In this document: one piece after another, positions 29,413 to 37,687 of the stretch
Layout of the letters: each line of letters starts with the position of its first letter
Position numbering within the stretch: position 1 is the first letter of the stretch
DNA from: Actibacterium lipolyticum
GTDB lineage: Bacteria; Pseudomonadota; Alphaproteobacteria; Rhodobacterales; Rhodobacteraceae
Assembly: GCF_900184935.1 (NCBI RefSeq)
Contig: NZ_FXYE01000001.1
Location: 62,001-126,000, forward strand
Length of the DNA stretch: 64,000 nt
Direction: 5' to 3'
Translations under genes and position numbers: made by a program
The notes under the pieces: generated by a model
What the model saw: the letters and a program-made list of their open reading frames with translations, nothing else
What the model was told of the DNA's origin: nothing
The model's database searches: none

Positions 29413-30267
29413 CTAAGCTTCGGCACCTTGTTGCATGACCATCGTGCGGGTGGGGAATGGGATGTCGATACCGCCTTCATCCAACGCCTCTTTCACCTTG
29501 CGCTTCATGTCGGCCTGATAGGCGAAATAATCACCTGAATTCACCCAGACGCGCGCCAGAAAATCAACCGAGCTGGCGTTCAGGTTATTGACCTGCACAA
29601 ACGGTGCGGGTTCTGGTCGGCTGCGTGGATCGGCCATGATCGTATCGCGAATGATCTTTTCCGCATCCGCAAGGTTCGCGCCATAACCCACGCCAAATAT
29701 CCATTCCGCACGGCGGGTGTCATAGACCGAATAGTTGGTGATCGTGTTTCCCCAAACTTGGGCGTTGGGGATGATGATCTGCACGTTCCCGGTCGACGCC
29801 AGTTCGATAAAGTTCAGGGTGATGTCTTTGACCGTGCCGCTTTGGCCGTTCACCTCTACGAAATCGCCGGTTTTGATGGGGCGAAAGAAGATAATCATCA
29901 CGCCCGCCGCCACGTTCGAAAGCGTACCCTGAAGCGCCAGACCAATGGCTAGACCCGCAGCACCGATAACAGCGACCAATGAAGTGGTCTGAATGCCGAA
30001 GGTGTTCAGGACGATCAGAACCGTGAAGCCCAACACCGCGTATCGCGTGATGTTGCCCAGAAAGTTGAACAGGGTTTCATCCAGCCGCGCGTGTTTTTCA
30101 CCAAGTGCGCGGATGCGCCCGCTGGCCCATCGCGACAGCATCATGCCGGCAAACAGGATCAGGATCGCAGCAATAACGTTGCCAGTGATCGAGGCCAGAA
30201 ATTCCAGCGTCAGCACATCGCCCAGCGTTTTGCCGTCGATGATTTCGGTCGTAAGTAGCTTTTCCAT
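29413..30267 (-). CDS. MscS-family small-conductance mechanosensitive channel
   Basis: A 284-residue channel protein that releases solutes on hypo-osmotic shock. Three membrane helices lie in the first 115 residues; the pore-lining third helix shows the Gly/Ala pattern GAAGLAIGLALQGTLSNVAAGVMI, followed by the beta domain FRPIKTGDFVEVNGQSGTVKDI. The C-terminal alpha/beta domain ends with a MQQGAEA tail. It is an MscS-size protein without extra helices. The ATG shares one base with the TGA of the pterin dehydratase gene (TGATG), so it is the last gene of a coupled minus-strand run. Confidence 0.93.
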   Translation of the reverse strand: MEKLLTTEIIDGKTLGDVLTLEFLASITGNVIAAILILFAGMMLSRWASGRIRALGEKHARLDETLFNFLGNITRYAVLGFTVLIVLNTFGIQTTSLVAVIGAAGLAIGLALQGTLSNVAAGVMIIFFRPIKTGDFVEVNGQSGTVKDITLNFIELASTGNVQIIIPNAQVWGNTITNYSVYDTRRAEWIFGVGYGANLADAEKIIRDTIMADPRSRPEPAPFVQVNNLNASSVDFLARVWVNSGDYFAYQADMKRKVKEALDEGGIDIPFPTRTMVMQQGAEA

Positions 30268-30563
30268 CAGTCTGCCAGTTGGTCCATTTTTCTTGCGAGT
30301 TTCACGTCAAGGTCGCTAAGCCCGCCCGCATCATGTGTCGTCAGCGTGACTTCAACGGTTTTATAGACGTTTGCCCATTCTGGGTGGTGGTTCCATTTTT
30401 CGGCCCAAATGGCAACGCGTGTCATCCAGCCGAACGCATCAATGAAATTGGCGAAGGCGAAGGTTTTGGCGATGGCGTCGCGCCCTTCGGCCATGTTCCA
30501 CCCGTTTTCCAGCAAAGGGGCTAGGGCGGCATCGCGGGCGGTTCCGGTCAGTTTTTCGGTCAT
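30267..30563 (-). CDS. phhB: 4a-hydroxytetrahydrobiopterin dehydratase
   Basis: A 98-residue PCD/DCoH family enzyme that dehydrates the 4a-carbinolamine formed by aromatic amino-acid hydroxylases, recycling the pterin. The signature [22 protein letters not shown] is intact, with the two adjacent His and the Trp. No phenylalanine hydroxylase gene is seen in this window, and in many bacteria the protein serves molybdopterin or folate side reactions. ATG 30563 overlaps the previous TGA as ATGA. Confidence 0.92.
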   Translation of the reverse strand: MTEKLTGTARDAALAPLLENGWNMAEGRDAIAKTFAFANFIDAFGWMTRVAIWAEKWNHHPEWANVYKTVEVTLTTHDAGGLSDLDVKLARKMDQLAD

Positions 30564-31744
30564 TCGTCCTCCGACGTGGTTTTTTTGAACGGGCCATAGC
30601 TGGTTAAGATTTCAATCTCTTCGTCCACGGCTTCGCGTTCCGCGTTTAGATATTCGCCAATTGCGCGGGCAAAGCCCTGATCGGCGACCCAATGCAGCGA
30701 ATGGGTTGTTACCGGCAGATACCCACGCGCCAGTTTGTGTTCACCCTGTGCGCCAGCTTCGACCCGGCCAAGCCCGTGGGCAATCGCATAGTCGATCGCC
30801 TGATAATAGCACGCTTCGAAATGCAGGCAGGGGTGGTCTTCGATTGCGCCCCAGTAACGCCCAAAAAGCACGTCCCTGCCAACAAAGTTCAACGCACCGG
30901 CCACGTATTGCCCATCCCTTTCCGCCATAATCAGCATCATGTCATCGCGCATGGTTTCCTGCGCTATGTCGAAGAACGCACGAGTCAGGTAAGGGGTTCC
31001 CCATTTTCTTGCGCCGGTGTCCTGATAAAAGCGCCAGAAGGCATCCCAATGTTCTGGCTCAATCTGATCGCCGGTCAGCGCGTGGATGCGCCCGCCAAAG
31101 GCTTGGGCCGTGGCGCGCTCTTTTCGGATGTTCTTTCGCTTGCGCGAAGAGAGTGTGGCCAGAAAATCGTCAAACGTGGTGTAGCCGTTGTTCACCCAGT
31201 GGAACTGTTGCGTGATGCGGTGCATCAGGCCCATCTGTTCACCGGCGATGGCCTCTTCTTCGGTGCAAAACGTGATGTGGACGGATGAGATGCTGTTTTC
31301 AGCGGCCAGTTGCACGGCCCCCTGAACCAACGCAGCCTGCGCCATTTCCTGAAATTCAGGGCGCACCAGAAACCGCCGCCCGGTGGCGGGGGTGAAGGGC
31401 ACGGCAATCTGGAATTTCGGGAAATACCGCCCGCCTGCACGTTCATAGGCCTGCGCCCAGTTGTGGTCGAAAATATATTCGCCCTGACTGTGGCTTTTCA
31501 CATAAAGCGGCGCGGTGCCGATCAGCCCGCCCCCGGCTCGTGCGGCCAAATACCGTGGCTGCCAGCCGGTTCCCTGACCGACAGAGCCGCTTTCTTCCAG
31601 CGCGGACAGAAAGCGATGCGTGGTAAACGGATCAACGGGTCGCCCACCATCAGCGGTTTCAGGGCTGGCGCAGGCATCCCATTCCTCTGCCGAGATGTCG
31701 GAGAGGCTGTTGAAGATACTGATTTCGATCTGAGTGTCTGACAT
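30560..31744 (-). CDS. GNAT-fold acyltransferase of the COG3146 (DUF482) family
   Basis: A 394-residue FemAB/GNAT-like protein of the family often labelled peptidogalycan biosynthesis/recognition. Typical segments are [63 protein letters not shown] and [34 protein letters not shown]. The acyl donor and target are unknown. The ATG at 31744 (MSDTQIEI) is chosen; the frame stays open upstream, but that part has no family features. It ends in the start of phhB. Confidence 0.87.
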   Translation of the reverse strand: MSDTQIEISIFNSLSDISAEEWDACASPETADGGRPVDPFTTHRFLSALEESGSVGQGTGWQPRYLAARAGGGLIGTAPLYVKSHSQGEYIFDHNWAQAYERAGGRYFPKFQIAVPFTPATGRRFLVRPEFQEMAQAALVQGAVQLAAENSISSVHITFCTEEEAIAGEQMGLMHRITQQFHWVNNGYTTFDDFLATLSSRKRKNIRKERATAQAFGGRIHALTGDQIEPEHWDAFWRFYQDTGARKWGTPYLTRAFFDIAQETMRDDMMLIMAERDGQYVAGALNFVGRDVLFGRYWGAIEDHPCLHFEACYYQAIDYAIAHGLGRVEAGAQGEHKLARGYLPVTTHSLHWVADQGFARAIGEYLNAEREAVDEEIEILTSYGPFKKTTSEDE

Positions 31745-31794
31745 CGGGCCCCGGCGCTGACTTTCTTTAATACTTGTGCCGCGCTGCGGCGTGG

Positions 31795-32559
31795 TCAAGG
31801 TAGGGCGGCTTTGTATCCTTCGAAGGTAATGTTGTCGGCCACCTGACGGGCCGTGGCCTCGTCCGAGGTTGAGCGGATCGTCCAGCACAAGACCTTGGCG
31901 CCTGCTGATTTCAGTTCTGCCACGCGCGGGTCTTTCAGGTCTTGCCAGCCGTGGCTGATGAAGCTGGCCCCGACATCGCGGTAATCCGGTATCGTGCGCA
32001 GCTTTGCGCGTGTCGGTTCGGGCAACAGCGGCCAATCCTCGGCGTGATAGCCGCAGGTGGTGATCCCGCGCGGACGGTTGGGCGCGGATTTTGCCAAAGC
32101 GAACACTGAATGTGGGTTGAACGACATCAACGCAACATCGCCCTGATAGGCTTTCAGGTCATCGGCAACCGCGTCTTCAAGCGCGCCAACGTTTGGGCCC
32201 ATCACCCCGTCCTGATCCTTAATCTCAATCAACAGTGGCACATGCCCGGCAACTTCGGCCAGAACGGCGGCCAATGTCGGCACTGCTTCGTTACCACCCA
32301 GTAACCCAATCTGGGCAAGCTCAGCGGCGCTGCGCTGGCGAATGGGGCCTTTGTGCGCGGTCAAACGCCCAAGGTCATAATCATGAAAGACCATCGCCAC
32401 ACCGTCGGCCGAGGGCTGAACATCAATTTCGATGCCATAGCCCGCAGCCACCGCCGCGCGAATAGCAGCGATGGAGTTTTCGGGCCGCCCCTGCGCCTTG
32501 TCATGAAAGGCGCGGTGGGCCAGCGGGGTGGTTAAAAGGGCGTTGGGCAGCGCGGTCAT
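31795..32559 (-). CDS. Glycerophosphodiester phosphodiesterase, cytoplasmic type
   Basis: A 254-residue GDPD-family TIM barrel that hydrolyses glycerophosphodiesters to glycerol-3-phosphate and an alcohol. The catalytic residues are visible: AHRAFHDKAQGRPENS (His and Glu-Asn), GYGIEIDVQPSADG (Glu and Asp) and VFHDYDLGRLT (second His). There is no signal peptide, so it resembles UgpQ rather than periplasmic GlpQ. It follows ridA with an ATGA overlap and precedes the acyltransferase by 50 bases. Confidence 0.92.
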   Translation of the reverse strand: MTALPNALLTTPLAHRAFHDKAQGRPENSIAAIRAAVAAGYGIEIDVQPSADGVAMVFHDYDLGRLTAHKGPIRQRSAAELAQIGLLGGNEAVPTLAAVLAEVAGHVPLLIEIKDQDGVMGPNVGALEDAVADDLKAYQGDVALMSFNPHSVFALAKSAPNRPRGITTCGYHAEDWPLLPEPTRAKLRTIPDYRDVGASFISHGWQDLKDPRVAELKSAGAKVLCWTIRSTSDEATARQVADNITFEGYKAALP

Positions 32560-33020
32560 TTGAGTTCGAAAATGCCTTCGATCTCAACCGCGACGCCAAA
32601 GGGCAACGAAGCCGCGCTGACCGCCGAACGGGAATGGCGCCCGATGTCGCCCAACGCTTCGACCAGAAAATCAGACGCACCGTTCACCACCTTAGGCTGG
32701 TCGCCAAATGCGGGGGTGGAATTCACAAAACCGGTCAGCTTTACCACGCGCGCCAAGCGGTCCAAGTCGCCATCACAGGCGGCTTTGACTTGGGCCAACA
32801 GGCCGATCGCACAGGTCTTGGCGGCGTTTGCGCCGGCCTCTGCGGCCATGTCTTCGCCAAGCTTGCCTGTGATAAAGCCGTTTTCATCCATCGAAACCTG
32901 GCCAGACACGTACACCAAGTTGCCGGAAATCACGTAAGGTACGTAATTCGCGGCAGGTGCGGGCGCTTGGGGAAGGGTCACGCCAAGTTCGGCCAGACGG
33001 GCCTCAATCTTATTGCTCAT
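32556..33020 (-). CDS. RidA-family protein
   Basis: A 154-residue YjgF/YER057c/UK114 protein, of the slightly longer subgroup. MDENGFITGKLGEDMAAEAGANAAKTCAIGLLAQVKA and SRSAVSAASLPFGVAVEIEGIFEL are typical; the active-site Arg of imine/enamine deaminases is probably the one in HSRSAV. The canonical role is hydrolysis of reactive 2-aminoacrylate from PLP enzymes. This subgroup may have other activities. Its stop overlaps the glycerophosphodiesterase start. Confidence 0.9.
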   Translation of the reverse strand: MSNKIEARLAELGVTLPQAPAPAANYVPYVISGNLVYVSGQVSMDENGFITGKLGEDMAAEAGANAAKTCAIGLLAQVKAACDGDLDRLARVVKLTGFVNSTPAFGDQPKVVNGASDFLVEALGDIGRHSRSAVSAASLPFGVAVEIEGIFELK

Positions 33021-33085
33021 CCAATTGCTCCTTCTAAGGTTTGCGCTGACGCTAACGGCAGGCGACGGCGCAAGAAACCTTAAAG

Positions 33086-34393
33086 TTAGCTTTCGCGGAA
33101 GGCGCGGTTGAAATAATCGGCAAGCGGTTTGATCAGATAAGCCAGCGGTGAGCGGTCGGATGTGCGAATGAACGCTTCGACGGGCATGCCGGGCACGATC
33201 TTCAACTCTCCCAGCTTTTCCACTTCACCTTCGCCAAGCACGATTTCGGCCCGGTAAAAGCTGGCCTGCGTGCGTTCATCCACAAACGCATCAGCGGAGA
33301 CTTTGGTAACAAAGCCTTCAAGTTCCGGGGTGGTGCGGCTGTCAAACGTCGCAAATCGCACGATCACGGGTTGGGTGACGAACACCTCGTCCACGTGGAT
33401 CGGATCAACGCGCGCAGCGATCACCAAGGGGCGATCTTGGGGTACGATATAAAGAACCGGTTCCGCCGCCTGAATGACCGAGCGTTGGGCGAATACCGTC
33501 AGGTCATAGACTATGCCAGGAACGGGTGATCGGATTTCCAGCCGGTTCAGTTGTTCGCGCAGCGATTGGCGGCGTTCGATCAGCTCCAGCTCGCGGTATT
33601 GTAGATCGCGCAGTTGGCTGATCGCCTCTTCGCGCCGCGTGGTGCCCAGTTTCAGGATTTCGATATCGATCTCGGTTATTTGCCCTTTGGCTTGGGCAAC
33701 GCTGGCCGCCAATTCACCAACTTCGCCCAACAGGCGGGCGTCTTCGCGTTGCAGCGACAACACCCGCGAGGCTTGCGCCAGCCCCTTGTCCAACAAGCTT
33801 TGCTGATCGACCAATTCCTGACCGATCAAATCCAGCTGCGATTGCAGCGCAACCTGCTGTGCCTGAATGCCGATCACCTGATCAGCAATCTGGGCGCGGC
33901 GTTTTTCAAGTTGTTCGGTCTCTTTCAGAAGGCTTTCTTCGCGGGCTTTGAAAAGCCGGGTCTGGCCGTCGGTCAGTTCTGCGACCTTTGGGCGCTCAGC
34001 AGCGACGGCGGTAAGTTCATCGTTGAACGTCACGGTGGGCTTGCCATCACGTTCCGCCGTCAGACGGCCACGGCGGGCCATGACTTCGAACAGTTGGCTT
34101 TCAACAATCGCGAATTCCGACGCAAGAAGGGATGAATCCAGTTCGATCAGAACCTCACCGGCTTCGACAAACTGGCCTTCTTCCACGTCGATCTTGGCGA
34201 CAACGCCGCCGTCGGGGTGCTGAACGACCTGCCGGTTTTGATCAACTTCGATCTGGCCACCGGCGACGATTGCGCCAGAAATGTTGGCCATTACCGCCCA
34301 AGTGCCGAAACCACCCAGCAGCAACAACAGCGCGATGAAGCCAAGGGTCAGCGGCGCGCGCGCAGACCATTTGCGGGGGGGCGTCTGGGTCAT
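33086..34393 (-). CDS. Type I secretion membrane-fusion (HlyD/PrtE-type) adaptor
   Basis: A 435-residue periplasmic adaptor with one N-terminal membrane helix (about residues 14-36), then a lipoyl-like half-motif [25 protein letters not shown], long coiled-coil hairpins from about 95 to 285, and the C-terminal beta-barrel ([50 protein letters not shown]). It belongs to the PrtE/AprE/PrsE group that bridges an ABC exporter to an outer-membrane channel. ATG 34393 overlaps the ABC gene's TGA as ATGA. No TolC-like gene lies nearby. Confidence 0.92.
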   Translation of the reverse strand: MTQTPPRKWSARAPLTLGFIALLLLLGGFGTWAVMANISGAIVAGGQIEVDQNRQVVQHPDGGVVAKIDVEEGQFVEAGEVLIELDSSLLASEFAIVESQLFEVMARRGRLTAERDGKPTVTFNDELTAVAAERPKVAELTDGQTRLFKAREESLLKETEQLEKRRAQIADQVIGIQAQQVALQSQLDLIGQELVDQQSLLDKGLAQASRVLSLQREDARLLGEVGELAASVAQAKGQITEIDIEILKLGTTRREEAISQLRDLQYRELELIERRQSLREQLNRLEIRSPVPGIVYDLTVFAQRSVIQAAEPVLYIVPQDRPLVIAARVDPIHVDEVFVTQPVIVRFATFDSRTTPELEGFVTKVSADAFVDERTQASFYRAEIVLGEGEVEKLGELKIVPGMPVEAFIRTSDRSPLAYLIKPLADYFNRAFRES

Positions 34394-36126
34394 GTCACGC
34401 CTCCGCTGCCGGTAGAGCGTTTAATCTCGCCATAGTTTTTAACCATTGATTTTAGCACCTCGTCGCGCGGGCCAAAGGCTTTGCGTGCGCCAGCTTCCAA
34501 CACCAGAAGCATTTCACATTCTTGGATGGCGGCAGGGCGGTGCGCCATGATCAAAATTGACCCACCCTCTGCCTTCATCTGGCGGATGGCCGCGTTCAGG
34601 GCCTCGGACCCTTCGCTATCAAGGTTGGAATTCGGTTCGTCCAACACCAGAAGCACGGGGTTGCCGTACATCGCACGGGCCAAACCGATACGTTGCATTT
34701 GCCCGCCCGAAAGCCGCCCCCCAGCCGAGGAAACGCGTGTGTCATACCCGTCGGGAAGGCGGACGATCATATCATGCGCTGCGGCCTTTTTGGCGGCGGC
34801 GACAACCATGTCTGGGTCTGGGTTCAAGGCCAGCTTGGCGATGTTTTCGGCAATGGTGCCATCAAACAGCGTAACCCGCTGCGGCAGATAACCGATGTGG
34901 CTGCCCAAGACATCTGGGTCGTATTGATCAAGCGATGCACCATCCAACCGGATGCGCCCACCAGCAGGGCGCCACACACCCGTCAGGGCCCGCGCCAACG
35001 TTGACTTACCTGACCCAGATTGCCCGATCACCCCAAGCGCCTGGCCGGGTTCCAGTTTGAACGCCACCATGCGCAATGCGGCCTGCTGTTCGCCGGGGGG
35101 TACGACGGTTAGCTGTTGCACCTCTAACAGGGCTTTGGGGCGTGGCAGGGGGGTGCGTTCAGGGTCTTCTGGGATATCGGCCAAAAGCTCTCCGAGTTCG
35201 TTCCAGCCCTTCGCGGCCGCCTGAAGCAGGGACCATTGGCCAATGACCTGTTCAACCGGTGCCAGTGCGCGCCCCATCAGGATAGAGGCGGCAATCATCC
35301 CGCCAGCGGTCATCTCTCCGTGCAGAACAAGATAAGCACCAAGCCCAAGCATGGCCGATTGCAGAAACATGCGCAGGGTCTTGGTTGTGGTGGTAAAACC
35401 GCCTGCGCGGTCATTGGCTGTCAGTTGAAGCTCTTGCGCCTTAACGCGCGCGATCTCCCACCGCTCAAAGGCGGCGCCTTGCATGCCAAGGCTGCGCACG
35501 GCTTCGGCCTCGGCGCGAAGTTGCGTGGCCAGATGATCCGCCTGATTGGACGAAAGCGCAGCTTCCAAAGCAGGGGCGCGGGTGCGCCAGCGGTTCAGAA
35601 TAGCAACTGCAATCAGAATGAAGCCACCCGTCAACGCCAAGACACCTAGCCATTTCTGAAAGATAAAGATCCCAAGCAGAAAGATCGGTGTCCAAGGGAT
35701 GTCAAAAAACGCCATCAGCGCGGGCGAGGACATGAACCGTTGCACGGCTTCTAGGTCGCGCAACCCGGATGCGGGCGGTTCGTTCCCTTTGGCAACGGCC
35801 GCTTTGCGTAAGACCGCGGAAAAGACCCGTGCGTCCAGCAACGACTGAAAGCGCGCGGCTGCGCGCGCCATCACACGGCTGCGCGCGTGATCCAGCAGGC
35901 CCATCATCAGGAACAGGAAGGCCACAAGGACCGCAAGCGCCAACAGCGTTTCTTCGGACCGGCTGCTTAGAACGCGGTCATAGACCTGAAGCATAAACAG
36001 CGGGCCGGTCAGCATCAGCAGGTTTACGAAAATACTGAACAGAAGCACGGCGCCGAACAGCCCCGCGCTTGCACGGCGCGCGTTCCGCAGCTCTGTTAGG
36101 CCCTTTTCAAGCTCTGACTGTCGCAT
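34390..36126 (-). CDS. Type I secretion ABC permease/ATPase (PrtD type)
   Basis: A 578-residue half-transporter with six membrane helices in about the first 320 residues and a complete ATPase: Walker [15 protein letters not shown], signature [15 protein letters not shown], Walker [14 protein letters not shown] and a switch His in MAHRP. No C39-like peptidase domain precedes the membrane domain, which fits PrtD/AprD/PrsD exporters of RTX-type proteins. ATG 36126 (MRQSELEKG) is preferred over GTG 36153. It is divergent from mlaA, sharing about 118 bases of upstream region. No RTX (GGxGxDxxx) substrate gene is visible in the window. Confidence 0.92.
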   Translation of the reverse strand: MRQSELEKGLTELRNARRASAGLFGAVLLFSIFVNLLMLTGPLFMLQVYDRVLSSRSEETLLALAVLVAFLFLMMGLLDHARSRVMARAAARFQSLLDARVFSAVLRKAAVAKGNEPPASGLRDLEAVQRFMSSPALMAFFDIPWTPIFLLGIFIFQKWLGVLALTGGFILIAVAILNRWRTRAPALEAALSSNQADHLATQLRAEAEAVRSLGMQGAAFERWEIARVKAQELQLTANDRAGGFTTTTKTLRMFLQSAMLGLGAYLVLHGEMTAGGMIAASILMGRALAPVEQVIGQWSLLQAAAKGWNELGELLADIPEDPERTPLPRPKALLEVQQLTVVPPGEQQAALRMVAFKLEPGQALGVIGQSGSGKSTLARALTGVWRPAGGRIRLDGASLDQYDPDVLGSHIGYLPQRVTLFDGTIAENIAKLALNPDPDMVVAAAKKAAAHDMIVRLPDGYDTRVSSAGGRLSGGQMQRIGLARAMYGNPVLLVLDEPNSNLDSEGSEALNAAIRQMKAEGGSILIMAHRPAAIQECEMLLVLEAGARKAFGPRDEVLKSMVKNYGEIKRSTGSGGVT

Positions 36127-36244
36127 GGGTGCTTGTGTTCCTGTCTTGTCCACACCTGCGGTGCGGAGACTCGCCTATGTCACCTCTTGGCCACAGCATT
36201 GTGTTGCATCGCCAAGCGCTCTGGGTTTCTTTTCACTCGTCACT

Positions 36245-37045
36245 ATGTTGCGCAAGACTATGAACCTGAAGTTGAGAAATCCATTGTCAGTTTGGCGACT
36301 TTTTAGAAGTGATGTTTTTAGGCCCGGTGTCGCAATCCTTGCCGTATCGGTATTGGGTGCATGTAGTACGCCCGAAAATGCCGGTGACGTGCGCGACCCG
36401 TTTGAGGCACAGAACCGTGACGTTCACGAAATCAACCGTGACCTAGACAAGAACATTGTCCGCCCGGTTTCACAAGCTTACGGAACCGTGGTTCCTGAGC
36501 CCGTACGGCGCAGCGTTGGCAACTTTTCGTCCAACTTGGATCTGCCGGGCTTTGTGCTGAATGACCTGCTGCAGCTTAGACTGGACGATGCCGTCAACAA
36601 CGCGGGCCGCTTCCTGTTCAATTCGACGATCGGTCTGGCGGGTCTGTTCGATCCGGCCAGCACAATCGGAATGTACGAACGCGATACCGATTTCGGTGAA
36701 ACGCTGCACAAATGGGGCGTGGGTGAAGGCGCGTATGTAGAACTGCCACTGCTTGGCCCATCAACAGAAAGAGACACTGTCGGTAAGGTGGTTGATTACC
36801 TTTCCAACCCAACCCGCGCTTTCGTTCCCGTCGATGTTCGCAATGTGGATACGGTCGCGGGCGTCGCTGATCTTTTGGGTGATCGATATAAATTCTCGGA
36901 TTCGGTTGATTCAATCCTATATGAAAGCGCAGATAGCTATGCGCAGGCGCGGCTTTTGTATCTGCAAAACCGCCGCTATGAGCTTGGCGGAGTAACCGGT
37001 GAACCCGAATACCTTGATGTTTACGAGGATCCCTATGCACAATGA
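36245..37045 (+). CDS. mlaA: MlaA/VacJ-family outer-membrane lipoprotein
   Basis: A protein of about 266 residues that extracts misplaced phospholipids from the outer leaflet and hands them to MlaC. A basic, hydrophobic N-terminus leads to the lipobox VSVLGAC. The MlaA domain follows: RDPFEAQNRDVHEINRDLDKN, PVRRSVGNFSSNLDLPGFVLNDLLQ, GLAGLFDPASTIGM, FGETLHKWGVGEGAYVELPLLGPST. The start could be ATG 36245 or ATG 36260; neither has a good ribosome-binding site. It overlaps mlaC by 11 bases if that gene starts at 37035. Confidence 0.92.
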   Translation: MLRKTMNLKLRNPLSVWRLFRSDVFRPGVAILAVSVLGACSTPENAGDVRDPFEAQNRDVHEINRDLDKNIVRPVSQAYGTVVPEPVRRSVGNFSSNLDLPGFVLNDLLQLRLDDAVNNAGRFLFNSTIGLAGLFDPASTIGMYERDTDFGETLHKWGVGEGAYVELPLLGPSTERDTVGKVVDYLSNPTRAFVPVDVRNVDTVAGVADLLGDRYKFSDSVDSILYESADSYAQARLLYLQNRRYELGGVTGEPEYLDVYEDPYAQ

Positions 37046-37640
37046 TATGACACGACGCACAGCCCTTGCGGGTCTTTTGGCCGTTCCCACGGCCATGGCC
37101 TTTCCAAGTGGCGCGCTGGCCCTGAACACGGCGCAGGCCAAATCTTTGATTGATAGTGTCGTTACGGAAATCAACGCGATCATCAACTCGGGCAAATCCG
37201 AAACCCAGATGTATGCGGCCTTTGAAAAGATTTTCGCACGCTACGCTGATGTCCCGATCATCGCGCGTTCAGCGCTGGGCGTTGCTGCACGTTCGGCAAG
37301 CGCGGCGCAAATGAACACGTTCACCACTGTGTTCCGCGGATACATTTCGCGCAAATACGGCAAACGCTTCCGCGAATTCATCGGTGGCCGTCTGGAAGTT
37401 AACGACGCCCGTCAGGTGAAAAGCTTTTACGAGGTGAAAACAACCGCCTTCCTAAAAGGTGAATCGCCGTTCGAGGTGGTGTTCCTTGTCTCTGACAAAA
37501 GCGGCAAGAACCTGTTCTTCAACCTGTTCATCGAAGGGGTGAACATGCTTGCATCGGAACGCACGGAAATCGGCGCAATGCTTGATCGTCGTGGTGGTAA
37601 TATCGACAAGCTGATCGCTGACCTGAAGACCGCCGGTTAA
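37035..37640 (+). CDS. mlaC: MlaC/Ttg2D-family periplasmic phospholipid-binding protein
   Basis: A protein of about 201 residues that shuttles phospholipid between MlaA and the inner-membrane MlaFEDB complex. The N-terminus MTRRTALAGLLAVPTAMA has a twin Arg and a hydrophobic stretch ending in ALA, so it may go by Tat or Sec. The domain includes FEKIFARYADVPIIARSALG, FRGYISRKYGKRFREF and ERTEIGAMLDRRGGNIDKLIADLK. ATG 37035 overlaps mlaA; ATG 37047, four codons later, is equally plausible. The mlaFED genes are not in this window. Confidence 0.92.
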   Translation: MHNDMTRRTALAGLLAVPTAMAFPSGALALNTAQAKSLIDSVVTEINAIINSGKSETQMYAAFEKIFARYADVPIIARSALGVAARSASAAQMNTFTTVFRGYISRKYGKRFREFIGGRLEVNDARQVKSFYEVKTTAFLKGESPFEVVFLVSDKSGKNLFFNLFIEGVNMLASERTEIGAMLDRRGGNIDKLIADLKTAG

Positions 37641-37660
37641 GCCCACACTATTCTGAAACG

Positions 37661-37687
37661 GGGCCCGTACCGCCGGTGCGGGCCCTA
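37661..37687. terminator. Hairpin between convergent mlaC and the PBP1A gene
   Basis: GGGCCCGTACC (37661-37671) pairs with GGTGCGGGCCC (37675-37685), with one G-T wobble and a GCC loop: an 11-bp stem. TAGTTGTTT follows on the plus strand. The end of the stem touches the stop codon of the minus-strand PBP gene. Confidence 0.7.
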
